A stretch of DNA of 64,000 nucleotides, from contig JACGCK010000058.1 in NCBI GenBank assembly GCA_014925825.1, positions 207,995-271,994 on the forward strand. Direction: 5' to 3'. The DNA is from Pholiota molesta (Eukaryota > Basidiomycota > Agaricomycetes > Agaricales > Strophariaceae). This document shows, in pieces, positions 24,701-35,200 of this stretch. How positions within the stretch are numbered: position 1 is the stretch's first letter; each line of letters opens with the position of its first letter. Below the pieces are notes generated by a model, which was not told the DNA's origin, did not search any database, and saw only the letters and a list, made by a program, of their open reading frames with translations. The position numbers and the translations under genes were made by a program.

Positions 24701-26549
24701 TTATATTGTCGAGTCTCAGTGCCTGTTGCTCCCGAAGTGCCTTTGCCCTCGGCAGACTCAATGGAAGCCAAAGCACTTGGCGTTCTACGTCGGCTGGTGG
24801 GCAATCCAACAGCAGACTGGTCTTGTCCAGAGCAAAAGACGGGTGTTCTGGCCGCCCTTTCCCTGCAAAGGGACGTTATTGCAGTGTTGGCCACGGGATT
24901 AGGCAAGACGATGCTGGCGATCCTTCCTTCCCTTCTCGAGCACCAAAAAATGACCGTGGTGCTTTTGCCACTGCGGTCGTTAATGGCGGATTATGAACAC
25001 AAGCTCACGCGCTTGCAAGTGCCTTTTGAAGTCTTTACTGGCGGTCGTATCCACGGTGAAGCCAATTTACTTTTGGTATCGGCTGATATCTCCAAAGCGG
25101 ACAGTTGGCGCCACGAAGCCGCTATTTTAAACGAACGCAAACCAATTGTGCGCATAGTTTTCGATGAAGCCCATATTCCCTTACTGTCTGCGAACTACCG
25201 ACCTGCTCTCCGCGACATGTTCCTTCTCCATTCCCTTCCTGCTGGTGTCCAGATTATTCTACTATCGGCAACCCTTTCCCACGCATTGGTTCCCACTCTG
25301 ATTCGCGAGTTCGGCCTTTCTGGTTCCCCTCTTGTTCTGCGCACCAACACCAACCGCCCGGAGCTGCAGTATATCTGGCGTGCACCCAGTTCAAGCCAGA
25401 AAATTATCGAACAAGCCGTCAAGATCGCCCAAGATTATCAATGGTCCCATGAACGGGAGCGCGGCCTCGTTTTTGTTCCTTTTTACGACATGGGTCAGCG
25501 CATCGCGACCCAACTGAATTGTGACTTTTACAGTGGCAACGAGAATACTACTAATGAAGAGCGCCATGCCATGTACAATCGCTGGAACACGGGCGCCGCG
25601 CGCGTTATGGTTTGCACCTCTGCATTTGGGACTGGTAACGACTACTCCCATACTCGCTTTGTTGTTCACGCAGGCAGACCCTATGAAATGGTCAACTACA
25701 TTCAAGAGATCTCACGGGCTGGACGGGATAAGGTCCCTTCGATGTGTATCTTGCTCCCGCAGGTCAAAGACGCCCCAGGCGAGTTTCCTACACCAGACTT
25801 TGGCGGCTTTAAGGCTATGCACGAGGCTCTTCAAGCCCCCGACGGATGTGTTCGGTTTAAAATCACCAGCCACACCGATGCGGTTGGCACCGCATGTGCG
25901 GATAACGCAGGCAATCAGTTGTGTAATTTCTGCCAGACGCGGTACGCTGCGTCTATCGACGGTGTGGGGTTTCTGGCTAATATTTTTACTATAGCCAAAA
26001 GCGTGGTAATGACGTTTTCGCAGAGGCGTATAATGCTTCCAAAAGAAGGCGCATTGACTCCGACTCCAAGGAAATAGCCTATGTCACACTGTTTCTGAAG
26101 CATATGGATCAACTCGTTGCGGGGTGCGTGGTTTGCCTGGTGAGCAATGAAGTGGTGGACCGCCATTCCCTTCCGCAGTGCTACCATCTTCGCTGTATGC
26201 ACGCCGATGGAACCAGTGCTTTCTTTGCTTGGCGGAAGAAGATCAAATACCCGCCCTCGATCAAGGCATGCTTTAAGTGCCACGTCCCGCAGGGCCCCAA
26301 TGATAGCCTCCATCCCACCTTCAGTTCCAAAAGAACGCTTGCAAGTATCACGACGTATTGGCGCCACTTGCGTATGCCCTTTACCATACCCAGCCTTACC
26401 GAGAAGCCGCGCAACGTCATTTCAATACGATGTGGGATAGCGCGGAGGCCTTTGTCACGTGGATCAATGGTCCTATCCAAGCAGGCCATTACACCAATCT
26501 CTCTGCCGTCATGATGTGGTTTGCGGGCCTGGAGAAAGGTCTGGCTTAG
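21756..26549 (+). CDS. C2H2 fingers + tyrosine-recombinase-like domain + RecQ-like helicase, about 1,500 aa
   Basis: Five exons chain in phase: 21756-21944, 22069-22838, 22904-24666, 24720-25941 and 25995-26549; the introns are 124, 65, 53 and 53 nt. Exon 2 has two finger units (CTHC..HMRKQH; CLLC..HHRTHH), a DUF3505-like layout. Exon 3 carries tyrosine-recombinase boxes: SPSRATEI (Arg at 23865), a possible Lys in TYQKTS, NGWRHVSTAFRR (Arg, with Asn in place of the usual first His) and SGHNRQTENSVYAL with the candidate nucleophile Tyr at 24369. Exon 4 is a RecQ-like SF2 helicase: ATGLGKT (24890-24910), DEAH (25163-25174), SAT (about 25265) and QEISRAGRD (25702-25729), then a CNFCQTR cysteine motif. 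Exon 5 has further Cys pairs (CVVC, CFKC). A frame change near 26320-26335 joins it to the final VLAPLAYALYHT block, suggesting a 1-bp lesion or error. I know of no named family with this fusion. Confidence 0.7.
22858..22886 (-). repeat. Palindrome A copy inside intron 2 of the recombinase-helicase gene
   Basis: A 29-bp copy, core reading CGGCG on the plus strand, lies within the 65-nt intron 22839-22903. It starts 19 nt after the GTATGT donor and ends 17 nt before the CAG acceptor, occupying nearly half the intron. Confidence 0.85.
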
Positions 26550-26792
26550 TAGATGTCCACGTATTAGACACTCTCTTGCAATGTAGTTGATGTGATCATT
26601 TTTTCTTTGCCATGTCTTTTTGCTCTCTACGTCGGTATGCCAACCTCGTCCATCTGGAGGCCTCCTGAGGAGATAGGCCCCCTATATTCCTTCGCTTGCC
26701 ATAAACTTGAACCGCTCCGTAGCTCCGGCACCCCCACCTATTTAAGTCAATGGCGACGTGCATTTCCAGTTCCATAGCATCCTCTTGACGCC

Positions 26793-27321
26793 ATGCCTTT
26801 CTCCACACGCGCCTCTGTTCGTGACATGTTCATAGAGAAAGTCCGCGATTTTGATCGCGTTTATGGCATCGCTGCAACAGAAGAGTCACTGGAAGCTATT
26901 GATTCACTGGTCGAATATGCGGTACGTGCTTAGGGTTGGTGTGGATACCTTTCTGTATGTTGATCCAGCTATATGTAGTTTCTGCTTGATTTCAAGCCCC
27001 AGGAGCTTGTTGCAGACAGGGACCTTCAATATTGGATAGGTGATCTGATCGGGGCACACTCTGCGGTATATGCTCACCATGCTGAAATCACGGGGCAACC
27101 GATGCAAGACCTCGGCCCTTTCCATGCTGGGTTACAGAAACTGTTGTTCAATGCATCGGATTGGATCTCCCAGACCATAATCGCCTTTGGGGTTCATTCT
27201 TTTTCTTCACTCTTTAGCGTCTATGCTGATGTTCCCTTAGGCAGAAAACTTCTTCGTTCTTGAGGATGAGGAAGAGCCGGGAGTCGATGTTGCTGAGGAA
27301 AAGCATGTCTCCCAGCAGTAA
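26793..27321 (+). CDS. Small hypothetical protein, about 140 aa
   Basis: ATG at 26793 (MPFSTRASVRDMF). Exon 1 ends at 26921 with a GTACGT donor, the acceptor is ATGTAG (26978), and exon 2 continues in phase with FLLDFKPQELVADRD and WIGDLIGAHSAVYAHH. A further GTTCAT..CTTAG intron (about 27198-27239) gives a last exon AENFFVLEDEEEPG ending TAA at 27319-27321; without it the frame ends slightly earlier. It is helical and acidic at the C-terminus. I recognise no family. It lies 240 bp downstream of the recombinase-helicase gene on the same strand, with a TATTTAAG-like box about 50 bp upstream, so it may be a companion gene. Its 3' end is duplicated just downstream. Confidence 0.5.
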
Positions 27322-27592
27322 TTCATCTATTTGCTAGTGCTCACTCGTATTGCATATGTTGGCAAGCTATCCACCGAGCGTATGGTTAATTGCTGTGTCC
27401 GGCGGTCAATACAATTACATTGCCTTTCCAGGGTAGAAACCTTTTCGTTCTTGAGGATGGGGAAGAGCCAGGAGTCAATGTCACTTAGGAAAAGCCTGTC
27501 TCCCAGCAGTAATTCATCTATTCCTAGTGCTCACTCGTATTGCATTTGTTGGGAGGTAGGGTTAATTGCTGTGTCCGGCGGCCAATACAATT
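27238..27592. repeat. Tandem duplication of the 3' end of the small gene, each copy ending in palindrome A
   Basis: Segment 27240-27416 (GAAAACTTCTTCGTTCTTGAGG onward) is repeated at 27432-27592 with about 15 bp lost. Each copy ends with palindrome A in minus orientation: 27388-27416 and 27564-27592. The second copy has an early stop, so only the first is coding. Confidence 0.75.
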
Positions 27593-28471
27593 AAATCGCC
27601 TTTCCAGCACTCCCACGCCGGTGGCTGGGTTTGTTGGCGTCTCAGACAACACTCCCGTGCCACGCGTGCAGTGTGCATGCATGCGTGCACGCACCAGGCG
27701 TATCTTGCACGCTCTTTGCACGCAAGTTCAGAAATACTCACGCACAACTCACGCCGCCGAAGTCGGCATCGCCATGTTCCCACGTAGACACTGAGTACTG
27801 AACGCACATCAAAGCAGTTGTTCTGCATCTTCGCGCGCCGGAATTGCTGGGCACTGTCAGTGGGGCTTAGATGAAGGTGACCACCAGCTCTGGAATCCGT
27901 ATGATGGGATTTCTGAGCACTGGATCCATCGAGACCGAGTTGACAGCGATGGTGAACTGGAGGTGAGTTGAGTTCTATGCCTACTTATCAGATGCTGGAT
28001 GTTTTCTCAAATTAGGAAGGTCCCAATTACAAGAAAATGAAGAGGGCTACTCCGCCTGTCGATTTGCGACCTCGCCCACGACCTCAGCCGAAGACCAAAC
28101 GCACACGTAAAACAGGACAGTCTTGATCTTTTTCAGGTGGACTTGTCGATTTTTATATTCATAGTCTATGTACATGTTCATTACAAGGCGACTATGTGAT
28201 TTTATTTGGTTATAATACAATTTTACAGCCTCCTAAGGCCGTATATCTATTTGATTGGTGCACGCCTACGTGCACGCAACATGTCAATATGTCACGCTCA
28301 GCGCACGCATCTCAGATAACTATGTGCGCACAAACATGCGCGCACCTTGATTAAAGTTGCACGCACACGCCCGAACTGCACGCTCATGGCACGGCAAAAT
28401 ACCTGCGCCCCCTATGCTCGTGCGGGGTTTTAGTGTGTTATCCTATTTACCTATATTTGCACCTTGGTGGG
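27593..28471. other. Non-coding stretch with GCACGC-rich repeats and a gene remnant
   Basis: 27640-27740 and 28255-28390 are rich in CACGC/GCGCAC words. Between them, about 27797-28127 on the plus strand, is an open segment with an in-phase GTGAGT..AAATTAG intron, reading GHCQWGLDEGDHQLW, then a basic, proline-rich tail with KTKRTRKTGQS and a TGA at about 28125. No start codon was found, so it may be the 3' end of a lost gene. Confidence 0.35.
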
Positions 28472-28479
28472 TATAAAAG
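28472..28479 (+). promoter_or_regulatory. TATA box of ParB-like gene A
   Basis: TATAAAAG, 41 bp upstream of the ATG at 28520. Confidence 0.6.
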
Positions 28480-28519
28480 GCGCCTTTCCCCATCGCTGAC
28501 ATTTGCTCCATCCCCAAAA

Positions 28520-29243
28520 ATGTCTCTCAAAGACGTGGTGAATAAGTTTAATCGTCAAGCGGCTGGGCGTCCTGTGAGTGACAGAGAAAGCTGTTTTTTT
28601 TTTTTTTGATGCTAAAGAGGTGTTGTAGTCCCACGTTACACCCTTCAAGCAACCCTATTGCGAAGACGACTTTGCAAAGTTGACGTCTGAAGAGGTCATG
28701 TTGTTGTGCCAGGATATTGACGAATGCCATCTGGGATGGGGCTATCTCAAAATTGGACCCAATAGTGTTGTGGGACCTCCTGGCGTTCATGTGCAACCTT
28801 GGTTTCCCAAAGAATATTCCCTTTCTGCCGTCGACCAGTTTTGGGAGCAAACACTTGGATGTGGTTATTATGTGGACAATACTAGCATTGAACATGCAGT
28901 CGACATTGCTGTTCCCCCAGGGCTTATCAAGCGCGCCAGTCTGGTGCTGGATGCTCAGTCCAAGAACGACTTCAAAATGGTAGAGTACCACTGTCAGTCC
29001 AAAGAACCCCTTATCTTGGTCGATGGTTTTTCCCGCCTTCACGCCGCCCAGTTGTTGCTATTGGATCTGCAACAAAAATTCGGTGAACAGGAAATTGATT
29101 ACATGATTTGGCTTGCACGCTTCTATGATAAAGGTAGTCTTCTATTCCGAGTTGCCCTCCGATGTACTCATAGCCGCCTAGATTCTATCAATAGCCACTC
29201 AAGGGCACACGAAATGAAGTATATCATGGTTTATAAAGTGTAG
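28520..29243 (+). CDS. ParB/DGQHR-like protein, copy A (short, probably 3'-truncated)
   Basis: ATG at 28520 (MSLKDVVNKFNRQ); a GTGAGT donor at about 28573 and TTGTAG acceptor (28629) give exon 2 in phase. Exon 2 contains PLILVDGFSRLHAAQLLLL, which matches the ParB/sulfiredoxin-fold signature (hydrophobic strand, D-G-x-x-R, then Ala-rich helix). It ends at IWLARFYDK immediately before a GT donor. Copies B and C have an exon boundary in the same place (SWLVAFYDL, FWLLRVLHP), so the three are paralogues. Beyond this point copy A only reads through intron-like sequence to a stop at 29243; the long downstream part of the family is missing. ParB-like domains in bacteria bind or cut DNA or hydrolyse CTP; the role in a fungus is unknown. 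It converges on the next gene and overlaps its stop by about 12 bp if read to 29243. Confidence 0.55.
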
Positions 29244-30684
29244 TTGAGATGGTATGCGTTATTAATAGTAAAGTAACGAAGCATGTCGTACAGCGTTTCT
29301 TTGTCTATATCTTGCGTTGATGCCATGTGGCGTAGGACATCCACCATGGATGGAATCACAGAGACGAGATCCTCGCGTTTGGGGTTGATCTATCGTACAC
29401 GTGTGTGAGAATCATAGTAGGAGCGTCGCACGCAGGTAAGATACCTGTGCTAGATATGCTTCTACGTGGCTTCCATAAAAGGAGGCTTCACCCCACCAGG
29501 GCTTGTGGTACTTGGCGAGGATATGGGTGAGGTGGCAGCAATGGAGACAGGGGTTCATGTTCAAGCAATGTGTCAGTGTCCCTTCGTATTTGAGATCCAG
29601 ATGAAGGGCATCGCTCAAAAGAATGTAAAAGCGGGGCACATGCAGAGGCCAACCCTTCAGTCTCGCCATTCCGATCAGATCCAAGCCATCACACTAGTAA
29701 TTGCCGGGGTTGGCTAAATAAAATGCAACAAGTGGTGATTACTTACCAATTCGTTGAGCAGTTGCCGCGCCCAGTCTCGCTGTCGAGGTTGTTGTTGAAT
29801 TGCAGCCAAACCCATACGGGCACGGGACACTAACATGTAGACGAGAAGCTGCGCATCTTCATGGGTGGTCGCTGCAGTTCCAAGTAGTTGAATGGCAGGC
29901 ATGGGTGGGGTGGAGGGATACACTATCGTCGTATTACAATACTATATACCCTTTTCGCGACGCCAAATAATGGCAAATAGGCTAGGCAATACGGGTATTG
30001 GCCATGCCCACTGCTAATTCTTCTATCTGCTCCAGTACGTTCTTGTAATCTGGGGTTGCCTGATTCCTTTCCCCTAGCAGGTCGTGGACGATATCTTCCA
30101 TCTTGTCAAAAAAAGCCGATGGCCGCGGATACTCGGCTTTTGCCACCTGGAAAACCAGGGTGTCAGTTTGGCTTCTATCGTCATCTATCCAGAATGTTAC
30201 CTGTTGGCGATATATACCAAGTGCTGTTTCCACAGACCACGTTTGGTTGCTTCCCAATTTTGCTTGTTGCCTGGAGGCACTCCACCACTGATCATAGTAG
30301 TGTTCCAGAACGCGACTCTGATCGTCTTCGGTCGTGGTAAGGTCAATGGATGTGAGGTCCATCGGCGACCTTTCGTTCTCAGCGACGTAGAATGCCAAGA
30401 ATCCATCTACAAGCAGGTGAGGAATAGTGACAGGCCAGGTACGCAAGTGACAAATCGCAATGATCCTTGTGGTGATGTTCTAAAACAATGTCAGCTCGTT
30501 GTCCATCTCCTCTCTCACAGTGCTGTCTTACCATATCCTTCATCAACCGATACATGAAGAGAGCAGATGTATAGCCATCTAAACCTATGCTCTGTTGCCG
30601 ATAGGTCAATGCTGCGCGGAGTCGCGATGCAAAGAGGAAGAGGAGGTCTTGTGCATCGCTGTGGTTTTTGAGATCAAACTCCAT
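29232..30684 (-). CDS. Multi-exon hypothetical protein
   Basis: ATG at 30684-30682 (MEFDLKNHSDAQDL), 61 bp downstream of a minus-strand TATA box. Exons run through LRTWPVTIPHLLVDGFLAFY, FWIDDDRSQTDTLVF, a QLLVYMLVSRARMGL block and a cysteine/histidine segment (NPCLHCCHLTHILAKYH). The last exon reads VIPSMVDVLRHMASTQD and ends TAA at 29234-29232. Introns are short. I recognise no family; the Cys/His segment near 29530-29590 could bind metal. Exon order and spacing support a real gene of about 400 aa, though splice sites between 29.7 and 30.0 kb are uncertain. It is tandem to the chromodomain gene and convergent with ParB-like copy A. Confidence 0.5.
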
Positions 30685-30744
30685 TGATTGCAAGAACGGC
30701 GCAGGGGGAGGGAGAGCAAGGATGGATGTGGGCTATGTACGCTG

Positions 30745-30752
30745 TATTTATA
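30745..30752 (-). promoter_or_regulatory. Minus-strand TATA box overlapping the upstream stop codon
   Basis: TATAAATA on the minus strand, about 61 bp before the ATG at 30684. It overlaps the TAA stop (30748-30750) of the chromodomain gene, showing very compact packing. Confidence 0.55.
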
Positions 30753-31110
30753 CCCAAATCTTGTTGTCTGCACACGCATCTAAGCCGACAAGATGCTGCA
30801 CGTGTTTGTAAGGCTCCCAAGTGCTCTCCCCGAAAGAGTACCCTTTCCATTTCACCAAGTAATATGTCGTGTTTTCTTCGGGGAGATACATGCAAGAGTA
30901 GACAAAGTCCACGAAGAAAATCCCTTTGGCATTCAACTTCCTTTCGTATGCGGCCCACGCTTTGCCTTCGTTGATTTGGTGTTCGTGTTTGATAGTATTA
31001 TGTTCGGGACCCCATCCCACCCAGGACACCAGGTATTGGGCTTTGCGTCCTGGTTTGGTAGCGAGGGGCTTTATCTTCGACACGGTGTGTTTCCGGCTTA
31101 AACAGCGCAC
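30748..31110 (-). CDS. Tandem chromodomain-like small protein
   Basis: The frame encodes two chromodomain-like segments. The first, around SKIKPLATKPGRKAQYLVSW, continues VGWGPEHNT and then EHQI. The second is a classic one: TTYYLVKWKGY, then SFGESTWEPYKHVQHLVG. The aromatic Y/W/W positions of a methyl-lysine cage are present in the second. Stop TAA at 30748-30750. The start is not resolved: the frame opens upstream of 31110, and an ATG at about 31248 preceded by TATATAA-like sequence lies in another frame, so an exon junction or a 1-bp lesion near 31100 is implied. Chromodomains bind methylated histone H3; retrotransposon integrases also carry them, but no integrase is attached here. Its place between element-like genes suggests a targeting or silencing-evasion role, which is speculation. 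Confidence 0.6.
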   Translation of the reverse strand: MRCLSRKHTVSKIKPLATKPGRKAQYLVSWVGWGPEHNTIKHEHQINEGKAWAAYERKLNAKGIFFVDFVYSCMYLPEENTTYYLVKWKGYSFGESTWEPYKHVQHLVGLDACADNKIWV

Positions 31111-31374
31111 CCGTCCCCAGCGTCGGGAGGCATAATGACGGGGGGCTGCAATCTACACTGCGCATCAGCCGAGGTGTCTATGAGGCGAGCAGCAACATAC
31201 CATAGGATACGGGAGAAGGTGGGCAAGAGATAGGCTAAGATAGACCCCATAGACGCAGTTATATAGTATTCAGATGTTTTCATATGTTTGCTCTGCATAA
31301 ATTGTAACAATGCAATACGACAGGGGGATTCTTGGTGTTGTGGAGATACCGCAGGCGCGCACAATAAATTACTG

Positions 31375-31940
31375 CATTTAGGTTCTGGACGTCCAAAACC
31401 TAAATGGGGATTCTGCATGTTCTGGAGACACCGGCAACGCTGCCAATCATTCCGACCTACTATCCAAGTCTGTGTTAATTGCACTGACCGCCGTACGTAG
31501 CAATTAATGAATTACCCCGTTTAGTTTTTGAACGTCCAAAATCTAAATGGGGATGCTGTGTTTTCTCTATTTCTTCTGTGTTAATTGCACTGTCCGCCGT
31601 CCGTTGCAATTAATTGATTACCCCATTTAGCTTTTAGAGAGCCAAAACCTAAATGGGGACAGCTAGGCGCTCAGTGATGTAGCCCAGGATCGTGACCTTG
31701 TACGTCGCATTTGTGTAAGAAAGTCGTCCTCATTCGACATAGGGCACGTTGGTTGGGGACATCCACCCTCCATCTGCTGAAGCTATCCCTGAGTGCTCCA
31801 ACCGTCCGCCTTTGTATGGGGAACCTCTCTCTTCCATGGCATTGTAATTGCACTGTCCGCCGTACGTAGCAATTCATCAATTACCCCATTTAGGATTTCG
31901 ACAGCCCACAACCTAAAATGACAGCACAACCTAAATGGGG
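31375..31940. repeat. A-9bp-B palindrome modules
   Basis: Palindrome A (plus orientation) at 31477-31505, 31583-31611 and 31846-31874. Each is followed after exactly 9 bp (ending ATTA) by palindrome B at 31515-31552, 31621-31658 and 31884 onward (the last disrupted by a small duplication to 31940). A further B lies at 31375-31406 after a degenerate A. B has arms CCCCATTTAG and CTAAATGGGG around a GGACGTCC-like centre. Confidence 0.85.
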
Positions 31941-32098
31941 ACAGCTAGGCGCCTAGTAATGTAGCCCATAATCGTGACCTGGTACGTCGCATTTGTGTAA
32001 GAATGTCGTCCTCGCTCGACATAGGGCATGTTGGTTGGGGACATCCACCCACCACCTCCTGAAGCAACCCCTGAGTGCTTCAATCCTCCACCTTTGCT
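31650..32098. repeat. Direct repeat of about 165 bp, offset 282 bp
   Basis: The block beginning GGGGACAGCTAGGCGC at about 31655 and ending near 31815 recurs at 31937-32098, including CGTCGCATTTGTGTAAG and GGTTGGGGACATCCACC. Each copy begins at the right end of a B palindrome. The second copy leads directly into the promoter of ParB-like gene B. Confidence 0.75.
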
Positions 32099-32146
32099 CT
32101 CTCTTCAACGACATATATTTGCTTGTATTTGCACCTTTCCAATATT

Positions 32147-32154
32147 TATATAAA
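32147..32154 (+). promoter_or_regulatory. TATA box of ParB-like gene B
   Basis: TATATAAA, 59 bp upstream of the ATG at 32213, followed by a C-rich leader. Confidence 0.6.
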
Positions 32155-32212
32155 GGGCCTCTGGTTTGCCCATCTTTCTTCAGTTCCCCCCGCCCCCACG
32201 GCTCCTTCCCTC

Positions 32213-35200
32213 ATGGCGAACAAAAAGGTGTGTCCGTGCCCGTTGGACATTGGCAACGCCCAGCTCACAGTGCTTTGCCTCCAGAAAACCGCTGTTGCCC
32301 AGGTGTTTTTGATCCCATAGTTTGCATGTTTGGCAGAGTGCTGACCTCCCATGTGCAGCATGTTTCTTCCGATATCGAACTTGTCGTCGATCCCAAAGGG
32401 TTTACCGACGACATCAAGAGCGACACCCGAAAAGCCTTTATGGGCTTAGCCAAGTCCAACTTCGCCACCGACGATGACCTGCGTCGTGGACCCACGCTTT
32501 CCACGCGTTCCATCAACGGCAGGCCCATGACCAATAAACGCCGGGCAGACTTCATTCGCGTTTGTGGAGGTGATGCTCAAGATTTCACCAAGCCTCTGAC
32601 CGATCTCTCTCGCTTTGATCCTGCCCATGCCATCGTAGTGCTGGTGGAGCCTCGCTTTGTGTCTCGAGAGTCGCTTGTCCAGAACCCTTTGGACGTTCAC
32701 GACCTCAAGACATTGCGCCACGTCGTCTGGGCCGACAAGGAAAATTTCTCTCTGTCGAAGGCCACCGTTGCCAATGGGAATGGCCGCATTGATATCTGCC
32801 GGACTGTTCTTGCATCCAAGCTCAACACACGGCGCGTTGAGATTGAGAAGGCTATCGCCAATGAGCCCTCCTCCAGCCCTACGGCTGCTCGCCTCAAGAA
32901 ACAGCTCGACGAAGTCTATAGCAGCCTTGAACGTCCGGCGTCCTGGCTGGTGGCCTTTTACGATCTTGGTATGTGCTTACCCTTCTTTCTCACCAGCTGG
33001 ACTAACTCTGCGCTTATTTTTAGAAATGATTGAACAAAGCCCCAATGCCTTGCAGATCAAGCTTGGACTTGCTGCCAATTCACCGGTCTACCAAGTGCCT
33101 GACAATGAAGACGAAGCACTCGACCTCATCCTCAACAACATCGGGGATCTCCCAGCCGATGAGCGACTGCAACAGCTGAAAAGCCATACGAGCCTCAGTT
33201 TGGTTGCCTGTGGTCCCAAGCGTTTAACGCGCGTTGTCAACAACACCTCTATGATCCTTCAGGTGATCGATCTTTATCGCTACAGCAAGTGCTGGTCTGG
33301 AAAAGGGTTTTGCGCCAACCAACTCTATGATTGGCGTACTGGGGTTTCGCCCGTGAGTCGGTCATAATGCCCATAGGCAACACGTTGTACTGACCACGTG
33401 CCTCCCTAGTTCTTCGAAGCCATTGTAAACCAAGGCCTCCAGCTGTTGGACTATCTCTCGTCCAGCAGTCAACCTCCGAAAAAGGCGAAGTGGAGCATTC
33501 CTGCAGGTGTGCTAGACCCGCGCCCTCCCCGTGATGGTATCTTGGACGCCGAGTTTTTCACCATAGTGTCTGAATGCTACGTGGAATTCCTCTATCCTTG
33601 CCGGGATGGCTATGGTCTCCCATCCGAGTTTTTGGAGACTGGAAAACCATTGTATTCCTCTGCCTATGCTGCCTATACGCAAAAGCTCTTAGCGTCGGTG
33701 GGGACGTGGTGTGAGCAGCGGTGCCAAGCGGCATCTGATGACCCCGAGACCGCCGGGATTTTCGCGACTTTGCCATTCCGCTTGGAGTATGCCTTGACCG
33801 TCGGTCTCTTTAATTCTGTCGAATACGGCCTTCAACTTCCAACCCATCCTCCCGTCCTCTGCAAATTCTTTGTCATCGACTCCTGTGACTATTTGGCGAA
33901 AAATCGTCCGTTCCTCATGGAAATCTTCCGAATGTTGGACCCCTCTTTTCCCCTGTTCTTGTTGTGGCGCGAAGCGCAGAGTTCAAAGATCGACCCACAG
34001 ACATGCTATGTGAATGGATACAAAAGCAAGACCCTGGCATACCTGCAGTTTTTGTGCTGAACAAGGTATGGCCTTGACTAGTTGTCTTCACATTTGTGTA
34101 CTAACATATGCGTAGTGTCTCTCGATCATCTTCAAACATCGCAGCTTGGCATTTACCAAGATGGCCACAGTGGGGAAAGTACCGGACATCCCTAAACCCC
34201 ATGCTTTGTATGGCAAACCCAAGAACGGGGAAGATACCGCTAGTACAACCGCAGCGCCTATGTGGAGCGCTCAATACTTGGCCTTGCTTGATGTTATGAG
34301 AGAATGGCGCGACCAAGAGGTCAAAGGCACTCGCATAAAAGTTCTGACCAGCCATCCCAGGTTTTTGCATCGACCCCAGGATTTCGTGTCTCTGCTTCAG
34401 AAGTTGGAATATGGTCCTGAGCTCTTCGACATGCTGCGGACGACCGCCGTTCACTGGTCGGCATTCTCGCCATCCCAACTTACCGCTCATCATCGCACCC
34501 TGGCTGGGTATCTCCTAAACTCGCTCTATGTGTATCATAGGATTGGTCGCGCCTATCTTGCGACCAACGAAGTGTGGTCTCTACGACAAGAACTCGAAGA
34601 CTACTTGGAGCAGGTTATAGATGGCTTCCATGGCTTGTGGGATGGGCTGGTTGAGCAGCTGGGCGGTCTCAAAGAACCTTTGTCCCAAACGGCCGGATCT
34701 GTCCCCCGCAAGCTTGTGTTGGAGAGCGTGGGCAAGAGGATGGAAGGCAAGATGCATGAAGTCGTCACACACATTGCCCAGCAACTTCTCAGCCGGGACG
34801 TGGGTGCTATACCACTCGAAGATGGCGGGCTTGGGTTGCCACGGCGGCTCTATTCAGCTGCCATGGTCTTGTTTGAGGTAGGCTTCCACTGTGTTGCCCC
34901 ACGTGCGGTCGTTGATCACGGGTTATTAGGAGATGGCAGTGGCATCCTGGAAGGCGCAGACGATGTATACGGATACAGACCTCAATCGGATGGCCAAAGT
35001 CTCTAGCGAACGCAGATCCAACCTCGTTGAGCGCCTACCCCTCCCAGCTTCTTTCCAGCTCGCCCCCCGGGAGGATATAGAGGCGTATTATGACTCCTTA
35101 TCACCAGACGACCTAAAGCGAATTCCGGTGTCTGGGGCTGGTTCCAAACGTGAACAGGCCAAGATCTTGCGCGCCCAGAATCTGCTCAAGAAACGAGTGA

